Assembly: GCA_031420415.1 (NCBI GenBank)
Contig: JANOMT010000025.1
Location: 67,861-131,860 of the forward strand
DNA length: 64,000 bases
Source of the DNA: JANYGA01 sp031420415
Lineage (GTDB): Bacteria; Vulcanimicrobiota; Vulcanimicrobiia; Vulcanimicrobiales; Vulcanimicrobiaceae
Direction of reading: 5' to 3'
Shown here: piece by piece, positions 18,553-27,553 of the stretch
How positions within the stretch are numbered: the first letter of the stretch is position 1
Layout of the letters: each line of letters starts with the position of its first letter
Program-made: the position numbers and the translations under genes
Notes under the pieces: generated by a model
What the model saw: only the letters and a program-made list of their open reading frames with translations
Databases searched by the model: none
Told to the model about the DNA's origin: nothing

Positions 18553-19953
18553 CTACTCCCCGATCGGCAAGCAGATGCGGAACGTCGACCCCGCGTGGGG
18601 ATCGCTTTCGAATTCGAGCTTCCCGCCCGCGCGCTCGACGGCGCGTCGCGCGATCGCAAGGCCCAGTCCCGAACCTTCGACGTCGCGACGCGATCCGCGA
18701 AAAAAACGATCGCAGGCGTGGGAAGCCTCGGCGGCCGACATGCCGGGGCCGCAGTCGACCACGTTGACGACGACGTCGCGGGCTTCGCGGCGGACGCGCA
18801 CGTCGACGATACCCGTCGTGTACTTCAGCGCGTTATCGACGATATTCGTCACCGCGTGCGCGAGATCGGTTGGATCGATATCGACGAGCCCCGCTTCGGG
18901 CGCATCGACGCGCACCTCGCGCATCGGATGCGATTCGGCGATCGGCCCGATGACGTCGCTCACGAGCCGCGCGACGTCGATTTTCTCCGCAACCGACGGC
19001 CCGCGCGGTGCTTCCCACCGATCGAGTAACATCAACTTATCGATCAGTGACGCCATGATGAGGCTCTGACGATTCATCGTTTCGAGAATCCGTTCTGCGT
19101 CGTGCGGCGTGCGTAAATCGCCCTTGCGCAGAATCGAGATGAAGCCGCGCACGACCGTCAGCGGCGTACGTAGCTGATGGCCCGCATCCGCGATAAACTG
19201 CCGCATCGCCGCGTTCGCCCGCTCGCGTTCGCCGAAAGCGCTTTCCATCTGAGCGATCGCGCCATTATACGCGCGTGCGAGTGAGCCGAGTTGGTGTCGT
19301 CGGTCTTCGGCGACGAACTGCGGGGAGAGATCGCCTGCCGCAAATCGTGCGAGGGCGCGCTCGACTTCGACGAGTGGCCGCAGCGCCTGCAACGTCAAGA
19401 CGCGCGCGAGGAGCACCGCGAGTGCGAGTGCGAGGCCGAAGACGACCGCGAAGGCAGGCACGCTTCGCGCGACCATCGCAACGAGCGACGTTTGATTCGC
19501 GCGCACGATAATATCGATCGTGCCGACGTGCGCGCGCTCGGGAGCGAGCCCGATCGCCGTAACGAGGCCGAGCACGAGTCGCGAGAACGCGTCATCGAGG
19601 CGGACGTCCGCGCCATTATCGCCGCGCGGGCGAATGTCGACGTAGGGGGCGCGAACGCTCGCCGCCGTTGGCGCGACGACGACACGCCACGTTTCGTCGA
19701 TGAGCAGGACCGAAACGGCAGCTCGCGGGTAACGCGAGGCCACGATATTGCCCGCAATGCGCGCATCGTGCGTCGCGGGTTCGGACACGAGCGCGGCGAC
19801 CATCCGATCGAGCGTCGATGCGAAATCGCCGCGCAGCGTGCCCACATACGCAGCGAGGGCGAAAATCGCGCCCGCGATGACGAGCACGCCGAACGCCGCA
19901 CCGATTTCGAGGGACGTCACGAGCCAAAGTCGCCGAGCGAACGTCGAGTTCAT
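18553..19953 (-). CDS. Sensor histidine kinase with HAMP domain
   Basis: 466 residues. Membrane helices at about 12-36 and 165-190 enclose a periplasmic domain of about 125 residues, followed by HAMP and a dimerisation domain with the phospho-accepting His259 in AGHQLRTPL. The ATPase domain has an N box (NIVDNALKYT), a G1 box (DCGPGM) and a G2 box (GSGLGLAI). Its ATG overlaps the response-regulator stop (ATGA). The signal is unknown; the periplasmic domain has no recognisable family. Confidence 0.95.
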   Translation of the reverse strand: MNSTFARRLWLVTSLEIGAAFGVLVIAGAIFALAAYVGTLRGDFASTLDRMVAALVSEPATHDARIAGNIVASRYPRAAVSVLLIDETWRVVVAPTAASVRAPYVDIRPRGDNGADVRLDDAFSRLVLGLVTAIGLAPERAHVGTIDIIVRANQTSLVAMVARSVPAFAVVFGLALALAVLLARVLTLQALRPLVEVERALARFAAGDLSPQFVAEDRRHQLGSLARAYNGAIAQMESAFGERERANAAMRQFIADAGHQLRTPLTVVRGFISILRKGDLRTPHDAERILETMNRQSLIMASLIDKLMLLDRWEAPRGPSVAEKIDVARLVSDVIGPIAESHPMREVRVDAPEAGLVDIDPTDLAHAVTNIVDNALKYTTGIVDVRVRREARDVVVNVVDCGPGMSAAEASHACDRFFRGSRRDVEGSGLGLAIARRAVERAGGKLEFESDPHAGSTFRICLPIGE

Positions 19954-20651
19954 CGCGTCTCGAGCAGTCGATTCGCGCGCATCACGTAGCCCACGCCGCG
20001 CAACGTTTGGATGAGCTTGACGCGCTCGCCGCTATCGATCTTCGCTCGCACGTATGAAATGTACGTCTCGACGGTGTTGGGAACGACGTCGCGGTCCACA
20101 CCCCAGACCAAATCGAGCAGATCCGAACGCGTGAAGACGTGCTCGGCGTTGCGCACGAGCGCGAGGAGAAGATCGAATTCGCGCGTCGAGAGTTCGACAC
20201 GACGCGACCCGCGAAAGACCGTCCGCCGCCCGACGTCCACGTGGAGATCGGCGTACCGAAACGACTGCCGTTGCTCCATCCGCGGCCGGCGTAGCGCCGA
20301 GTGCAGCCGAGCGACGAGTTCTTCGAGATCGAACGGCTTGCCCAAGTAATCGTCGGCGCCGCGCGAGAGCCCCGCGACCTTCTCCGCCGTCTCGGTCTTG
20401 GCCGAAAGCATGATGATCGGCACGTCGGAGAGCCGCCGGATCATCGGCAGGAGCGCGAAGCCGTCGATCTCCGGCAACATCACATCGAGGACGATCACTT
20501 CCGGCGTCCACGTTTTGATCGCGTCGAGGGCCGCGGGGCCATCGGCCACGGTACGGACCGCGAACCCGGCTTGACCGAGGCCATAATCGAGCATTTCGCG
20601 GATGGCAAACTCGTCGTCGACGACGAGAACGCGCGCGCCTAACGTCTCCAT
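19950..20651 (-). CDS. OmpR/PhoB-family response regulator
   Basis: 233 residues from ATG 20651 (an ATG five codons upstream is possible). Receiver domain: acidic pair Asp12-Asp13, phosphorylation site Asp56 in VLDVMLP, the Ser/Thr position in MLSAK and Lys in GKPFDLEEL. Winged-helix output domain with LSTREFDLLLALV and RGVGYVM. First gene of the two-component operon. Targets unknown; the divergent neighbour is prs. Confidence 0.95.
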   Translation of the reverse strand: METLGARVLVVDDEFAIREMLDYGLGQAGFAVRTVADGPAALDAIKTWTPEVIVLDVMLPEIDGFALLPMIRRLSDVPIIMLSAKTETAEKVAGLSRGADDYLGKPFDLEELVARLHSALRRPRMEQRQSFRYADLHVDVGRRTVFRGSRRVELSTREFDLLLALVRNAEHVFTRSDLLDLVWGVDRDVVPNTVETYISYVRAKIDSGERVKLIQTLRGVGYVMRANRLLETR

Positions 20652-20762
20652 TTCACAACAATACACGGTTCGTCACCTCGTGCACCTGGGGAGACGGGTC
20701 CGACCGCCCTAGAAGGTGAAGACCCGAATCTTCCACCCGTCGTAGCGAGACTTCGGTCTCCC

Positions 20763-20767
20763 GGAGG
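20763..20767 (+). promoter_or_regulatory. Ribosome binding site of prs
   Basis: GGAGG seven bases before GTG 20775. It decides the GTG start of prs; no other start is near. Confidence 0.8.
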
Positions 20768-20774
20768 TCGGACG

Positions 20775-21818
20775 GTGTCCGTGACCCAGCAACCCGTTCT
20801 CTTTAGCGGCAACTCGAACGTCGATCTCGCTCGCGAGATCGCGGCGAAGATGAACACGCGCCTCGGAAGCGCACTCGTCGATCGTTTCAAAAATGAAGAA
20901 TGCCGGATCGAGATCAAGGAGAATGTCCGCGGCTCGGAAGTCTTCGTGATTCAATCGATCTGCCGCGCCCCAAATGGCAATTCGGTCAACGATTCGCTGA
21001 TGGAACTCCTCTTGATGATCGACGCACTTCGCCGTGCGTCCGCCTATCGCATCACGGCGATCGTGCCGTATTACGGCTATGCGAAGCAAGATAAGAAGAC
21101 GAAAGGCCGCGAACCGATCTCGGCCAAACTCGTCGCCAACCTCATCGAAAAGGCGGGCGCCAAACGGCTCGTCACACTCGACCTCCACGCCGCGCAGATC
21201 CAGGGCTTCTTCGATCTCCCCGTCGATAATCTCGTTGCCACCCCGACGCTGTGCTCGTACCTCAAGTCGCAGGGCCTCGAAGGTGACAAAATCATCGTCG
21301 TCTCACCCGATGCCGGCGGCGTGCCGCGCGCTGAGAATTTCGCCAAACGCCTTCGCGCCGATATCGCGATCGTCTTCAAGCGCCGCCCGGAGCCCGACGT
21401 CTCGGAAGTCACGGAGATCGTCGGCAACGTCTCGGGCAAGATCGCCGTCGTCGTCGACGACATGATCTCGACCGGCGGCACGCTCGCCAAAGCCGCCGAA
21501 GCGCTCATCAAACGTGGCGCGACCCAGGTCTACACGTGTGCCACGCACGGCATCTTCGCTGGCGACGCGGTTCGCGTGCTCACGGAATCCCCGATCGAAC
21601 GTATCATCGTAACGAACACGCTGCCGAATCAGGAAGCGCTGCTCGGACCGAAATTCAAAGTCCTGTCCATCTCGCAGATCCTCGCCGATGCGATCAAGCG
21701 CATCACGGCGAATCGATCGGTCTCCGAGCTCTTCGCAAAGGACGACGACGCATCGTCGCTCGGCGCACACGACGCTCACCATCAACTTCCCGACGTCCTA
21801 ACCACCGCCTCGTCGTAA
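20775..21818 (+). CDS. prs: Ribose-phosphate pyrophosphokinase
   Basis: 347 residues from GTG 20775. Makes PRPP from ribose 5-phosphate and ATP for nucleotides, NAD, His and Trp; in this window nadC uses PRPP. Signatures: FSGNSN at the N-terminus, VPYYGYAKQDKK (flexible loop), DLHAAQIQGFF, and the PRPP-binding loop VVVDDMISTGGTL. The C-terminus carries a tail of about 25 residues beyond the usual end. Followed by rplY after 21 bases and by pth, the common prs-rplY-pth order. Confidence 0.97.
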   Translation: MSVTQQPVLFSGNSNVDLAREIAAKMNTRLGSALVDRFKNEECRIEIKENVRGSEVFVIQSICRAPNGNSVNDSLMELLLMIDALRRASAYRITAIVPYYGYAKQDKKTKGREPISAKLVANLIEKAGAKRLVTLDLHAAQIQGFFDLPVDNLVATPTLCSYLKSQGLEGDKIIVVSPDAGGVPRAENFAKRLRADIAIVFKRRPEPDVSEVTEIVGNVSGKIAVVVDDMISTGGTLAKAAEALIKRGATQVYTCATHGIFAGDAVRVLTESPIERIIVTNTLPNQEALLGPKFKVLSISQILADAIKRITANRSVSELFAKDDDASSLGAHDAHHQLPDVLTTASS

Positions 21819-21839
21819 ACGCGACGTAGAAGAGAGATC

Positions 21840-22490
21840 ATGGCCACCACCGCACATTCCCTCGCCGTAAAAAAACGCGAGAAGACCGGCTCGACGTCGG
21901 TTGCCGCCCTCAAAAAGACGGGCTACATTCCAGGCGTCCTCTTCGGACACGGCTCCGAACCGATCGCGATCGCCCTCGAGGCGAAAGCCCTCGACGACGT
22001 CCTGCGGGGCGGTGGCAAGAACCATCTCCTAGACCTCACGATCGACGGCGGCGCGCGCGATACCGCGCTCGTGCGTGAAGTGCAGCGCGATCCGATCACG
22101 CGTCGCGTGATCCACGCCGATCTCCAGCGCGTGAGTGCGACGGAGAAGATTACGGCGTCGCTGCCGCTCGTCACGCTCGGCGTCGCCGACGGCGTAAAGA
22201 ATGCTGGCGGCGTGATGGACGTGCTCGTGCACTCAATCGACGTGACCGGCCCCGCAAACGAGCTGCCCGAGCAGATCGAAGCCGACGTAACGCATCTCAA
22301 AGTGGGCGACCACTTTATAGCTTCGGACCTGAAGCTTCCCGCAAAATTCTCACTCGCAATCGACGCGCACACGATGCTCATCTCGATCGAAGCCTCCAAG
22401 ACCGCAGCCGAAGTCGAGGAAGTCGCACCCGTGATCGCAGCAGCCGATGTCCCGACGGTCGCCGCAACCGAAGAAGCCGAAGCAAGCTAG
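21840..22490 (+). CDS. rplY: Large-subunit ribosomal protein bL25 (Ctc type)
   Basis: 216 residues: an N-terminal L25 domain binding 5S rRNA (GYIPGVLFGHG, VREVQRDPITRRVIHADLQ) and the C-terminal TL5/Ctc domain, followed by an Ala/Glu-rich tail. ATG 21840 follows an AGAGAG Shine-Dalgarno. Middle gene of prs-rplY-pth. Confidence 0.95.
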   Translation: MATTAHSLAVKKREKTGSTSVAALKKTGYIPGVLFGHGSEPIAIALEAKALDDVLRGGGKNHLLDLTIDGGARDTALVREVQRDPITRRVIHADLQRVSATEKITASLPLVTLGVADGVKNAGGVMDVLVHSIDVTGPANELPEQIEADVTHLKVGDHFIASDLKLPAKFSLAIDAHTMLISIEASKTAAEVEEVAPVIAAADVPTVAATEEAEAS

Positions 22491-22496
22491 ACCCAC

Positions 22497-23102
22497 ATGC
22501 CCGGAACGCGTATCGTCGCCGGGCTCGGGAATCCGGGCGCGAAATACGAACGCACGCGCCACAACATCGGCTTTCGCGTTGTCGATGAAGTGGCGCGTCG
22601 TTTCGGCGACGCAGCGTTCAAGAAAAAAGACGGCGCACATATCGCGCACGTCGCCGCGCGCGCCGTCATCCTCGCGAAGCCGCTCTCGTTCATGAACGAC
22701 AGCGGCATTCCACTTGGCAAGCTCGCCGCGTGGTGGAAGACGCCGCCCACAGAGATGCTCGTCATCAGCGACGATCTCGATCTACCTTTCGGTCGATTGC
22801 GCATGCGCGCGAGCGGCGGCAGCGGTGGCCATAATGGCCTCAAATCACTCATCGCGCACGTTGGCGAGACGTTCCCGCGGCTACGCATCGGCATCGGGCG
22901 CGGCCAGAGTGACACGATCGACTACGTCCTCGCAAATTTTTCGGGCGACGAAGAACGCGTCGTACGAACGATCATCGATGTCGCAGCCGACGGTGTGGAA
23001 CGTTGGCTCGACCGCGGAGCGACCGACGCGATCCAATACGTCAACGCGTGGCGCCCGGCTGCCGAGACGGCGAAAACCGAGGACCCGCATTCGGCTTCGT
23101 GA
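22497..23102 (+). CDS. pth: Peptidyl-tRNA hydrolase
   Basis: 201 residues. Recycles peptidyl-tRNAs released from stalled ribosomes. GLGNPGAKYERTRHN holds the catalytic His22; DDLDLPFGR and GGSGGHNGLKSL are the other conserved blocks. Starts six bases after the rplY stop. Confidence 0.96.
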   Translation: MPGTRIVAGLGNPGAKYERTRHNIGFRVVDEVARRFGDAAFKKKDGAHIAHVAARAVILAKPLSFMNDSGIPLGKLAAWWKTPPTEMLVISDDLDLPFGRLRMRASGGSGGHNGLKSLIAHVGETFPRLRIGIGRGQSDTIDYVLANFSGDEERVVRTIIDVAADGVERWLDRGATDAIQYVNAWRPAAETAKTEDPHSAS

Positions 23103-23183
23103 ACCTCCGATGATGACGCGAAGCTCTGGCATCGAATCCACAATACTCGCACGCGATCTCGCGCTTTACATGCAAGGCTCCGC

Positions 23184-23984
23184 GTGACGCGCGCGCCCTG
23201 GTTCGCACTCGTCGCATCGCTCGTTGCCGGTGGATCGCTCGCGACACTGGCTTCGCACGCGACCGCAGCGAGCGATCCCGGAGGCTACGTGGGCCGCGGC
23301 AAAGTCGTGGTGCAAACGGCGATTGCGGGCATCGACAAGCTCACGGTCGGTGGCGAGATCGCCTTCGAACAGCGCGGTCCGCTCGCACGCGTCGACATGC
23401 TCTCACTCGGCCTCCCGGGTACGGATCCCACGCTTTCGGCGCTCCTGGGAACGCAGCTCTTTCCGCCGGGCGGCTTCACCGTCGTCTACGATCGCACGAC
23501 GTCGACGTACGTCGTGTGGTCGAATGCGAAGCAAACCTATTTTACGAGCGTACCATCCTCGCAAGCGGGCCCGACACCCGGGCCCGTCGCGCGTACGCCG
23601 GCCACGCCGACCGATTCGTCGCCGTTTGGTTTTCTCAAGACATTTCGCGACGACGCGGCGTTTTCCGTGACGTTGAGCCTCGCCGGACACGGGCCCGTCA
23701 ACGGCCACCCCGCAACCGGAATCGACTATCAACTCAGCCGTACGACAAAGCCGGGCGACAAGTCCGATCTTCACGGCCGTATCGAGTTTGCCGACGATCT
23801 CGACGAGCTTCCGATCGAAGTGACGGCGAGCGTGAAGACCAAGACGATTCCAGCGAGCTCGCTGCGGCTCGATCTGACGTCGATCGCGAAGCAAACGCCG
23901 AACGAAGCCGATTTCGCCGTTCCCCAGGGCTACGCGCGCGCTAGCGATCTCGGCAGCGTGCTTGGAAGGACGCTCTCGCTGTAG
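23184..23984 (+). CDS. Secreted hypothetical protein
   Basis: 266 residues from GTG 23184. The N-terminus is a signal peptide (TRAPW, then a hydrophobic stretch, then SHATAAS). The mature part alternates short beta-like segments with a Pro/Thr-rich linker at about 128-145 (GPTPGPVARTPATPTD), reminiscent of outer-membrane lipoprotein-sorting or DUF4412-like folds, but I cannot assign a family. 81 bases after pth, so possibly a separate unit. Confidence 0.6.
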   Translation: MTRAPWFALVASLVAGGSLATLASHATAASDPGGYVGRGKVVVQTAIAGIDKLTVGGEIAFEQRGPLARVDMLSLGLPGTDPTLSALLGTQLFPPGGFTVVYDRTTSTYVVWSNAKQTYFTSVPSSQAGPTPGPVARTPATPTDSSPFGFLKTFRDDAAFSVTLSLAGHGPVNGHPATGIDYQLSRTTKPGDKSDLHGRIEFADDLDELPIEVTASVKTKTIPASSLRLDLTSIAKQTPNEADFAVPQGYARASDLGSVLGRTLSL

Positions 23985-24124
23985 ATCGGTCGAGGGTAGG
24001 ACATAGCTTTACAATGTACCCTGCTGACATGCTGCGGATTTACCGATAACCCAAGTATCACACTTGCGGGACGACCTCTCGGTTCGTTGACGACCGCGCT
24101 TCTTGGAGCGTCTACATCGCTGCG

Positions 24125-26242
24125 ATGTCCCCAGAGTTTCCGATTTACGACCTCGAGCATGCGATCGGCATCGACCGTTCGACGTTCGACTTAGGCATCG
24201 ATGAACTCGACGCGTTGCCCGTCGGCGTTATCACGCTCGACCGTCGCGGAAACGTGTTGCGCTACAACCGGACCGAAGCCGAGTACGCGCGGCGCTCGAC
24301 CGATTCCACGCTCGGCAAGAATTTTTTCACCGACATCGCGCCGTGCGCGCGGGTTCAGGACTTCCAGGGGCGCTTCGAAGCCTTCGCGGCTGTCAACGAT
24401 GACGGCTACGAACGCTTCGATTTTACGTTCCCGTTTCGCTGGGGCCATCGCGCCGTCGAGATTTTATTCTGCCGACGGCGTGACGTCGAGTCGATCGATA
24501 TTATCGTTACGACGCAACATCGTCCGATTCTCGAAGTCGATATCGACGCGCCCAAGGCCATTGCCCGAAAGCGCGAACGCGAACCCAGAACCGTGCGCTT
24601 GATGCGCCACGACGCCATTTGGCACGACGATCTCATTTCCGGCCAAACGGTGTGGTCGCGCGAATGTTACGACCTCGTCGAGCTCGATCCGGGAGCTACG
24701 CCGCCGATGGGCGGTCTCCGTGCCTTCGCCGACCCAAGCGTCGCCGCAGAACTCGACGTACTCGTTCAAGCCGCAATCGACGCGCGCGTGACCTATGGGT
24801 TCGAGCACCGTATCGTCACCGCAAAAGGGAAGGAGCGCTACGCGCAGGTCAGTGCTTCGATCACGTACGATTCGGCCGGGCGCGCGATCTCTATCGTCGG
24901 CCGAGCCGGGGACGTCACCGATCGCTGTGCCGAAGAGACCGAGCTCTGGGATCGGGCGAATTTCGATCGCCTCACCGGTCTCGCCAATCGGATCTGCTTT
25001 GAGAACAGCGTCGAAAACGCGCTTAACGATACGCACAACATCGGCCGGACGTTCGGCATCGTCTTTATCGATCTCGACCGTTTCAAAACGATTAACGATA
25101 CGTTCGGTCACGTTGCCGGCGACCAAGTCCTAACCGTCGTTTCGCGCAGGCTCGAAGCCAGTACGCGACCCGAGGACCTCGTCGCGCGGCTCAGCGGTGA
25201 CGAATTCGTCATTCTCATCGCGGGCTTCGATAATGAAGGAATCGTCGACTCGATTTGCGGTCGCATCATCGCGAATTTAGCCGAACCGATCGTTATCGAC
25301 GGTCGCGTTTTCGAAATCACGGCGAGCCTCGGCGTCGCGCTCTATCCCCGCCATGGGGTCACCGTCGATGAGTTGTTACACGCTGCCGACTCTGCGATGT
25401 ACGAGAGCAAGGCGTCTTCAACGGTGAGCGTCGTGCGTTTTAACGAAGATCTCCAATACGAGCGACACGAACGCGCGACGCTCGAACACGAGCTGCATCG
25501 CGCACTCGCCGGGGGCGCGCTCGAGCTGTATTATCAACCGATCGTCTCGAGTGGCACGCACGTAATCGCGAGCGCCGAGGCGCTCATTCGATGGAACCAT
25601 CCCACACGCGGAATCGTACCGCCCGTCGATTTCATCTCGATTGCTGAAGGCAACGGCGACATCTTGACGATCGGCGCATGGGTCATCGCGTCGGCTTGCG
25701 CGCGAGTCCGCGCATCGATCGACGCGGGAAGCCCCGCGCGATCGGTCGCGGTGAACGTATCGCTCGTCCAATTTCGCTCGCCGACTTTTGTCGCGATCGT
25801 TCGTAGCGCGATTTTGCAGGCGAACATTCCGCCGGAATTTCTTACACTCGAGCTGACGGAAAGCGTCGCGAGCGGCAATTTTTACGAAACGATGCGCACG
25901 CTTGCGGAACTCAAAACGCTCGGCATCAAACTCGCGATCGACGACTTCGGTACGGGTTATTCATCTCTCGCCTATCTCAAGCACTTCCCGATCGACATCA
26001 TCAAGCTGGATCGCGCGTTCGTCGCCGAAATTTTAACAGATCCAATCGATCATGCGATTGCGGAGACCGTCGTCGCGCTTGCCAATAAATTGCACCTCGA
26101 AGTCGTCGCCGAAGGCATCGAAACGATCGACCAGGCGCGCTGCATGGAGGCGATCGGATGTCACAAACTTCAGGGGTTCCTTTTTAGTAAGCCGATTTCC
26201 GAACGCGAGTTCTTCGGTGCCTTCGCGGTAGCCGGCTCCTAA
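24125..26242 (+). CDS. Photoactive-yellow-protein-like PAS / PAS / GGDEF / EAL protein
   Basis: 705 residues, soluble. Residues 25-130 follow photoactive yellow protein without gaps through the chromophore region: Tyr47, Glu51, Arg57 and Cys74 correspond to Tyr42, Glu46, Arg52 and Cys69, and GKNFFTDIAPC is nearly the PYP sequence; Thr50 is Ala. A second PAS with PAC runs from about 155 to 275. The GGDEF domain has SGDEF at 357-361, an accepted active variant, and an inhibitory site RPED at 348-351 at the right distance. The EAL domain has EAL at 485-487, NVSLVQF, DDFGTGYSS and VVAEGIET, so it should be an active phosphodiesterase. It is a predicted blue-light or ligand-responsive enzyme making or breaking cyclic-di-GMP. 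No chromophore gene (tyrosine ammonia-lyase, 4-coumarate ligase) is in the window. Confidence 0.9.
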   Translation: MSPEFPIYDLEHAIGIDRSTFDLGIDELDALPVGVITLDRRGNVLRYNRTEAEYARRSTDSTLGKNFFTDIAPCARVQDFQGRFEAFAAVNDDGYERFDFTFPFRWGHRAVEILFCRRRDVESIDIIVTTQHRPILEVDIDAPKAIARKREREPRTVRLMRHDAIWHDDLISGQTVWSRECYDLVELDPGATPPMGGLRAFADPSVAAELDVLVQAAIDARVTYGFEHRIVTAKGKERYAQVSASITYDSAGRAISIVGRAGDVTDRCAEETELWDRANFDRLTGLANRICFENSVENALNDTHNIGRTFGIVFIDLDRFKTINDTFGHVAGDQVLTVVSRRLEASTRPEDLVARLSGDEFVILIAGFDNEGIVDSICGRIIANLAEPIVIDGRVFEITASLGVALYPRHGVTVDELLHAADSAMYESKASSTVSVVRFNEDLQYERHERATLEHELHRALAGGALELYYQPIVSSGTHVIASAEALIRWNHPTRGIVPPVDFISIAEGNGDILTIGAWVIASACARVRASIDAGSPARSVAVNVSLVQFRSPTFVAIVRSAILQANIPPEFLTLELTESVASGNFYETMRTLAELKTLGIKLAIDDFGTGYSSLAYLKHFPIDIIKLDRAFVAEILTDPIDHAIAETVVALANKLHLEVVAEGIETIDQARCMEAIGCHKLQGFLFSKPISEREFFGAFAVAGS

Positions 26243-26271
26243 CGACCTCAAGCGAGGGCGATGCACGCGAC

Positions 26272-27519
26272 CTACTCGCAGGGGTCGGCGTGCCCGAGGG
26301 CTCGCGCGATCCGCGTGCCGAGGGGCGGATTGTTATAAAAATACCAGCGACTCAACCGCGACGGGCAGAGTTGGCCGAGCGTTTCGTCGGCGATGCGGAC
26401 GTAGACGCGAACGGCCGAGGCGCGGTCGCTCGTGAGCGCGAGGGCATAATCGTCGGCGAGTGCTTCGAGATGACGCGAATAGCCGTTGTAGATTGGCGTC
26501 GCCGCGAGAGCGAGAAGGCCGAGAAAAAAGAAGACGAGCGGTAAGCGTGCGAGCGGATCGTCATCGCGACGGAAACCGACGCGATCGGCGAAGACGACCG
26601 CGAGCGCGGTCGACACGATGAACAACGACGTCCAAAAAAGCGACAGTCGGAAGTCGTCCCCGTGCACGTAATGCCCGAACTCACGGGCGGCGAGCACCAG
26701 CACCTCGCCCGGCGTCGCGTTCGCGAGCAACGCATCGGAGAGCACGATCCGCATCGTCGGTCCGAATCCCGCGATATCGGCAATCGCCGCCGTCGTCCGA
26801 CGCGAATCGTCGGTAACGTAGATCGGCGCGTTGCCGATTCCCGCGCGTCGTGCGAGGGATTCCAGGCGCTCGCCGAGCGCCGCACCGCGTGGTAATGGGT
26901 GAAACGAGTTGTAGAGCGGTGCGACGACGACGGGTTCGACGAACGCCATCACGAGCGTCACCACGAAGAGTCCCGCCATCGCGTAGAGATACCAGACGCG
27001 CGTGCGATCGACGAGCGCGAAGACGCACGCGACGATCGCGCCGACGACGATCGCGTCGAGCGTTACCGAGATGAGGCCGTCACGATACCACGCCGCCGCC
27101 GTCTCGATCGTAAATCCGTAGATGTAATCGACGCGATACCGCGCGAGCGATGCGGGAAACGCCGCAAGATTCGCGATGACGAGGAGCGCCGCGCCGAACG
27201 CGACGCGCAACGCCACGATGTTTCCGATGCGATGACGCATCGCGTCGCGCAGTCGCGCCGCCGTGCCCGATCGCCACAGATAGAGGAGCATCGCGATCTG
27301 CGAAAACGCCCAAGCGAAATAGAGTGGTCGAACGAATCGTCGCGCGTGTTCGCCCGCACGTTGGCGTCGCGGATCGACGAGTTGCGCCGCCGGACGCGCG
27401 AGCAAGGTCGCATCGGAGATCGCGGTAACGCGGCGCTCGAGGTACGGCGATGCCGTCGCGCGTTGTGGCATCGCCGAGATGGCAACGAACGCGAAGAAAA
27501 TGACGAGAGCGAGACGCAC
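26272..27519 (-). CDS. M48/Ste24-like membrane protein with degenerate zinc motif
   Basis: 415 residues from GTG 27519, the only start between the peroxiredoxin stop and the first membrane helix. Topology and sequence follow CaaX-prenyl-type M48 peptidases: signal anchor, several helices, the Asn-Ser-Phe-His-Pro segment (PLYNSFHPLP), DDSRRTTAAIADIAGFGP, and the third-ligand segment EALADDYAL. In the expected HExxH motif the first His is Arg: R279-E-F-G-H283 (CGT, one transition from CAT). Without that ligand, zinc hydrolysis is unlikely, so it may be a non-catalytic homologue or a recently inactivated enzyme. Third gene after the GrdB-like and peroxiredoxin genes on the same strand. Confidence 0.8.
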   Translation of the reverse strand: MRLALVIFFAFVAISAMPQRATASPYLERRVTAISDATLLARPAAQLVDPRRQRAGEHARRFVRPLYFAWAFSQIAMLLYLWRSGTAARLRDAMRHRIGNIVALRVAFGAALLVIANLAAFPASLARYRVDYIYGFTIETAAAWYRDGLISVTLDAIVVGAIVACVFALVDRTRVWYLYAMAGLFVVTLVMAFVEPVVVAPLYNSFHPLPRGAALGERLESLARRAGIGNAPIYVTDDSRRTTAAIADIAGFGPTMRIVLSDALLANATPGEVLVLAAREFGHYVHGDDFRLSLFWTSLFIVSTALAVVFADRVGFRRDDDPLARLPLVFFFLGLLALAATPIYNGYSRHLEALADDYALALTSDRASAVRVYVRIADETLGQLCPSRLSRWYFYNNPPLGTRIARALGHADPCE

Positions 27520-27553
27520 GAACCATCGCGCGACTCGCTCTGCGGCATCGGAT

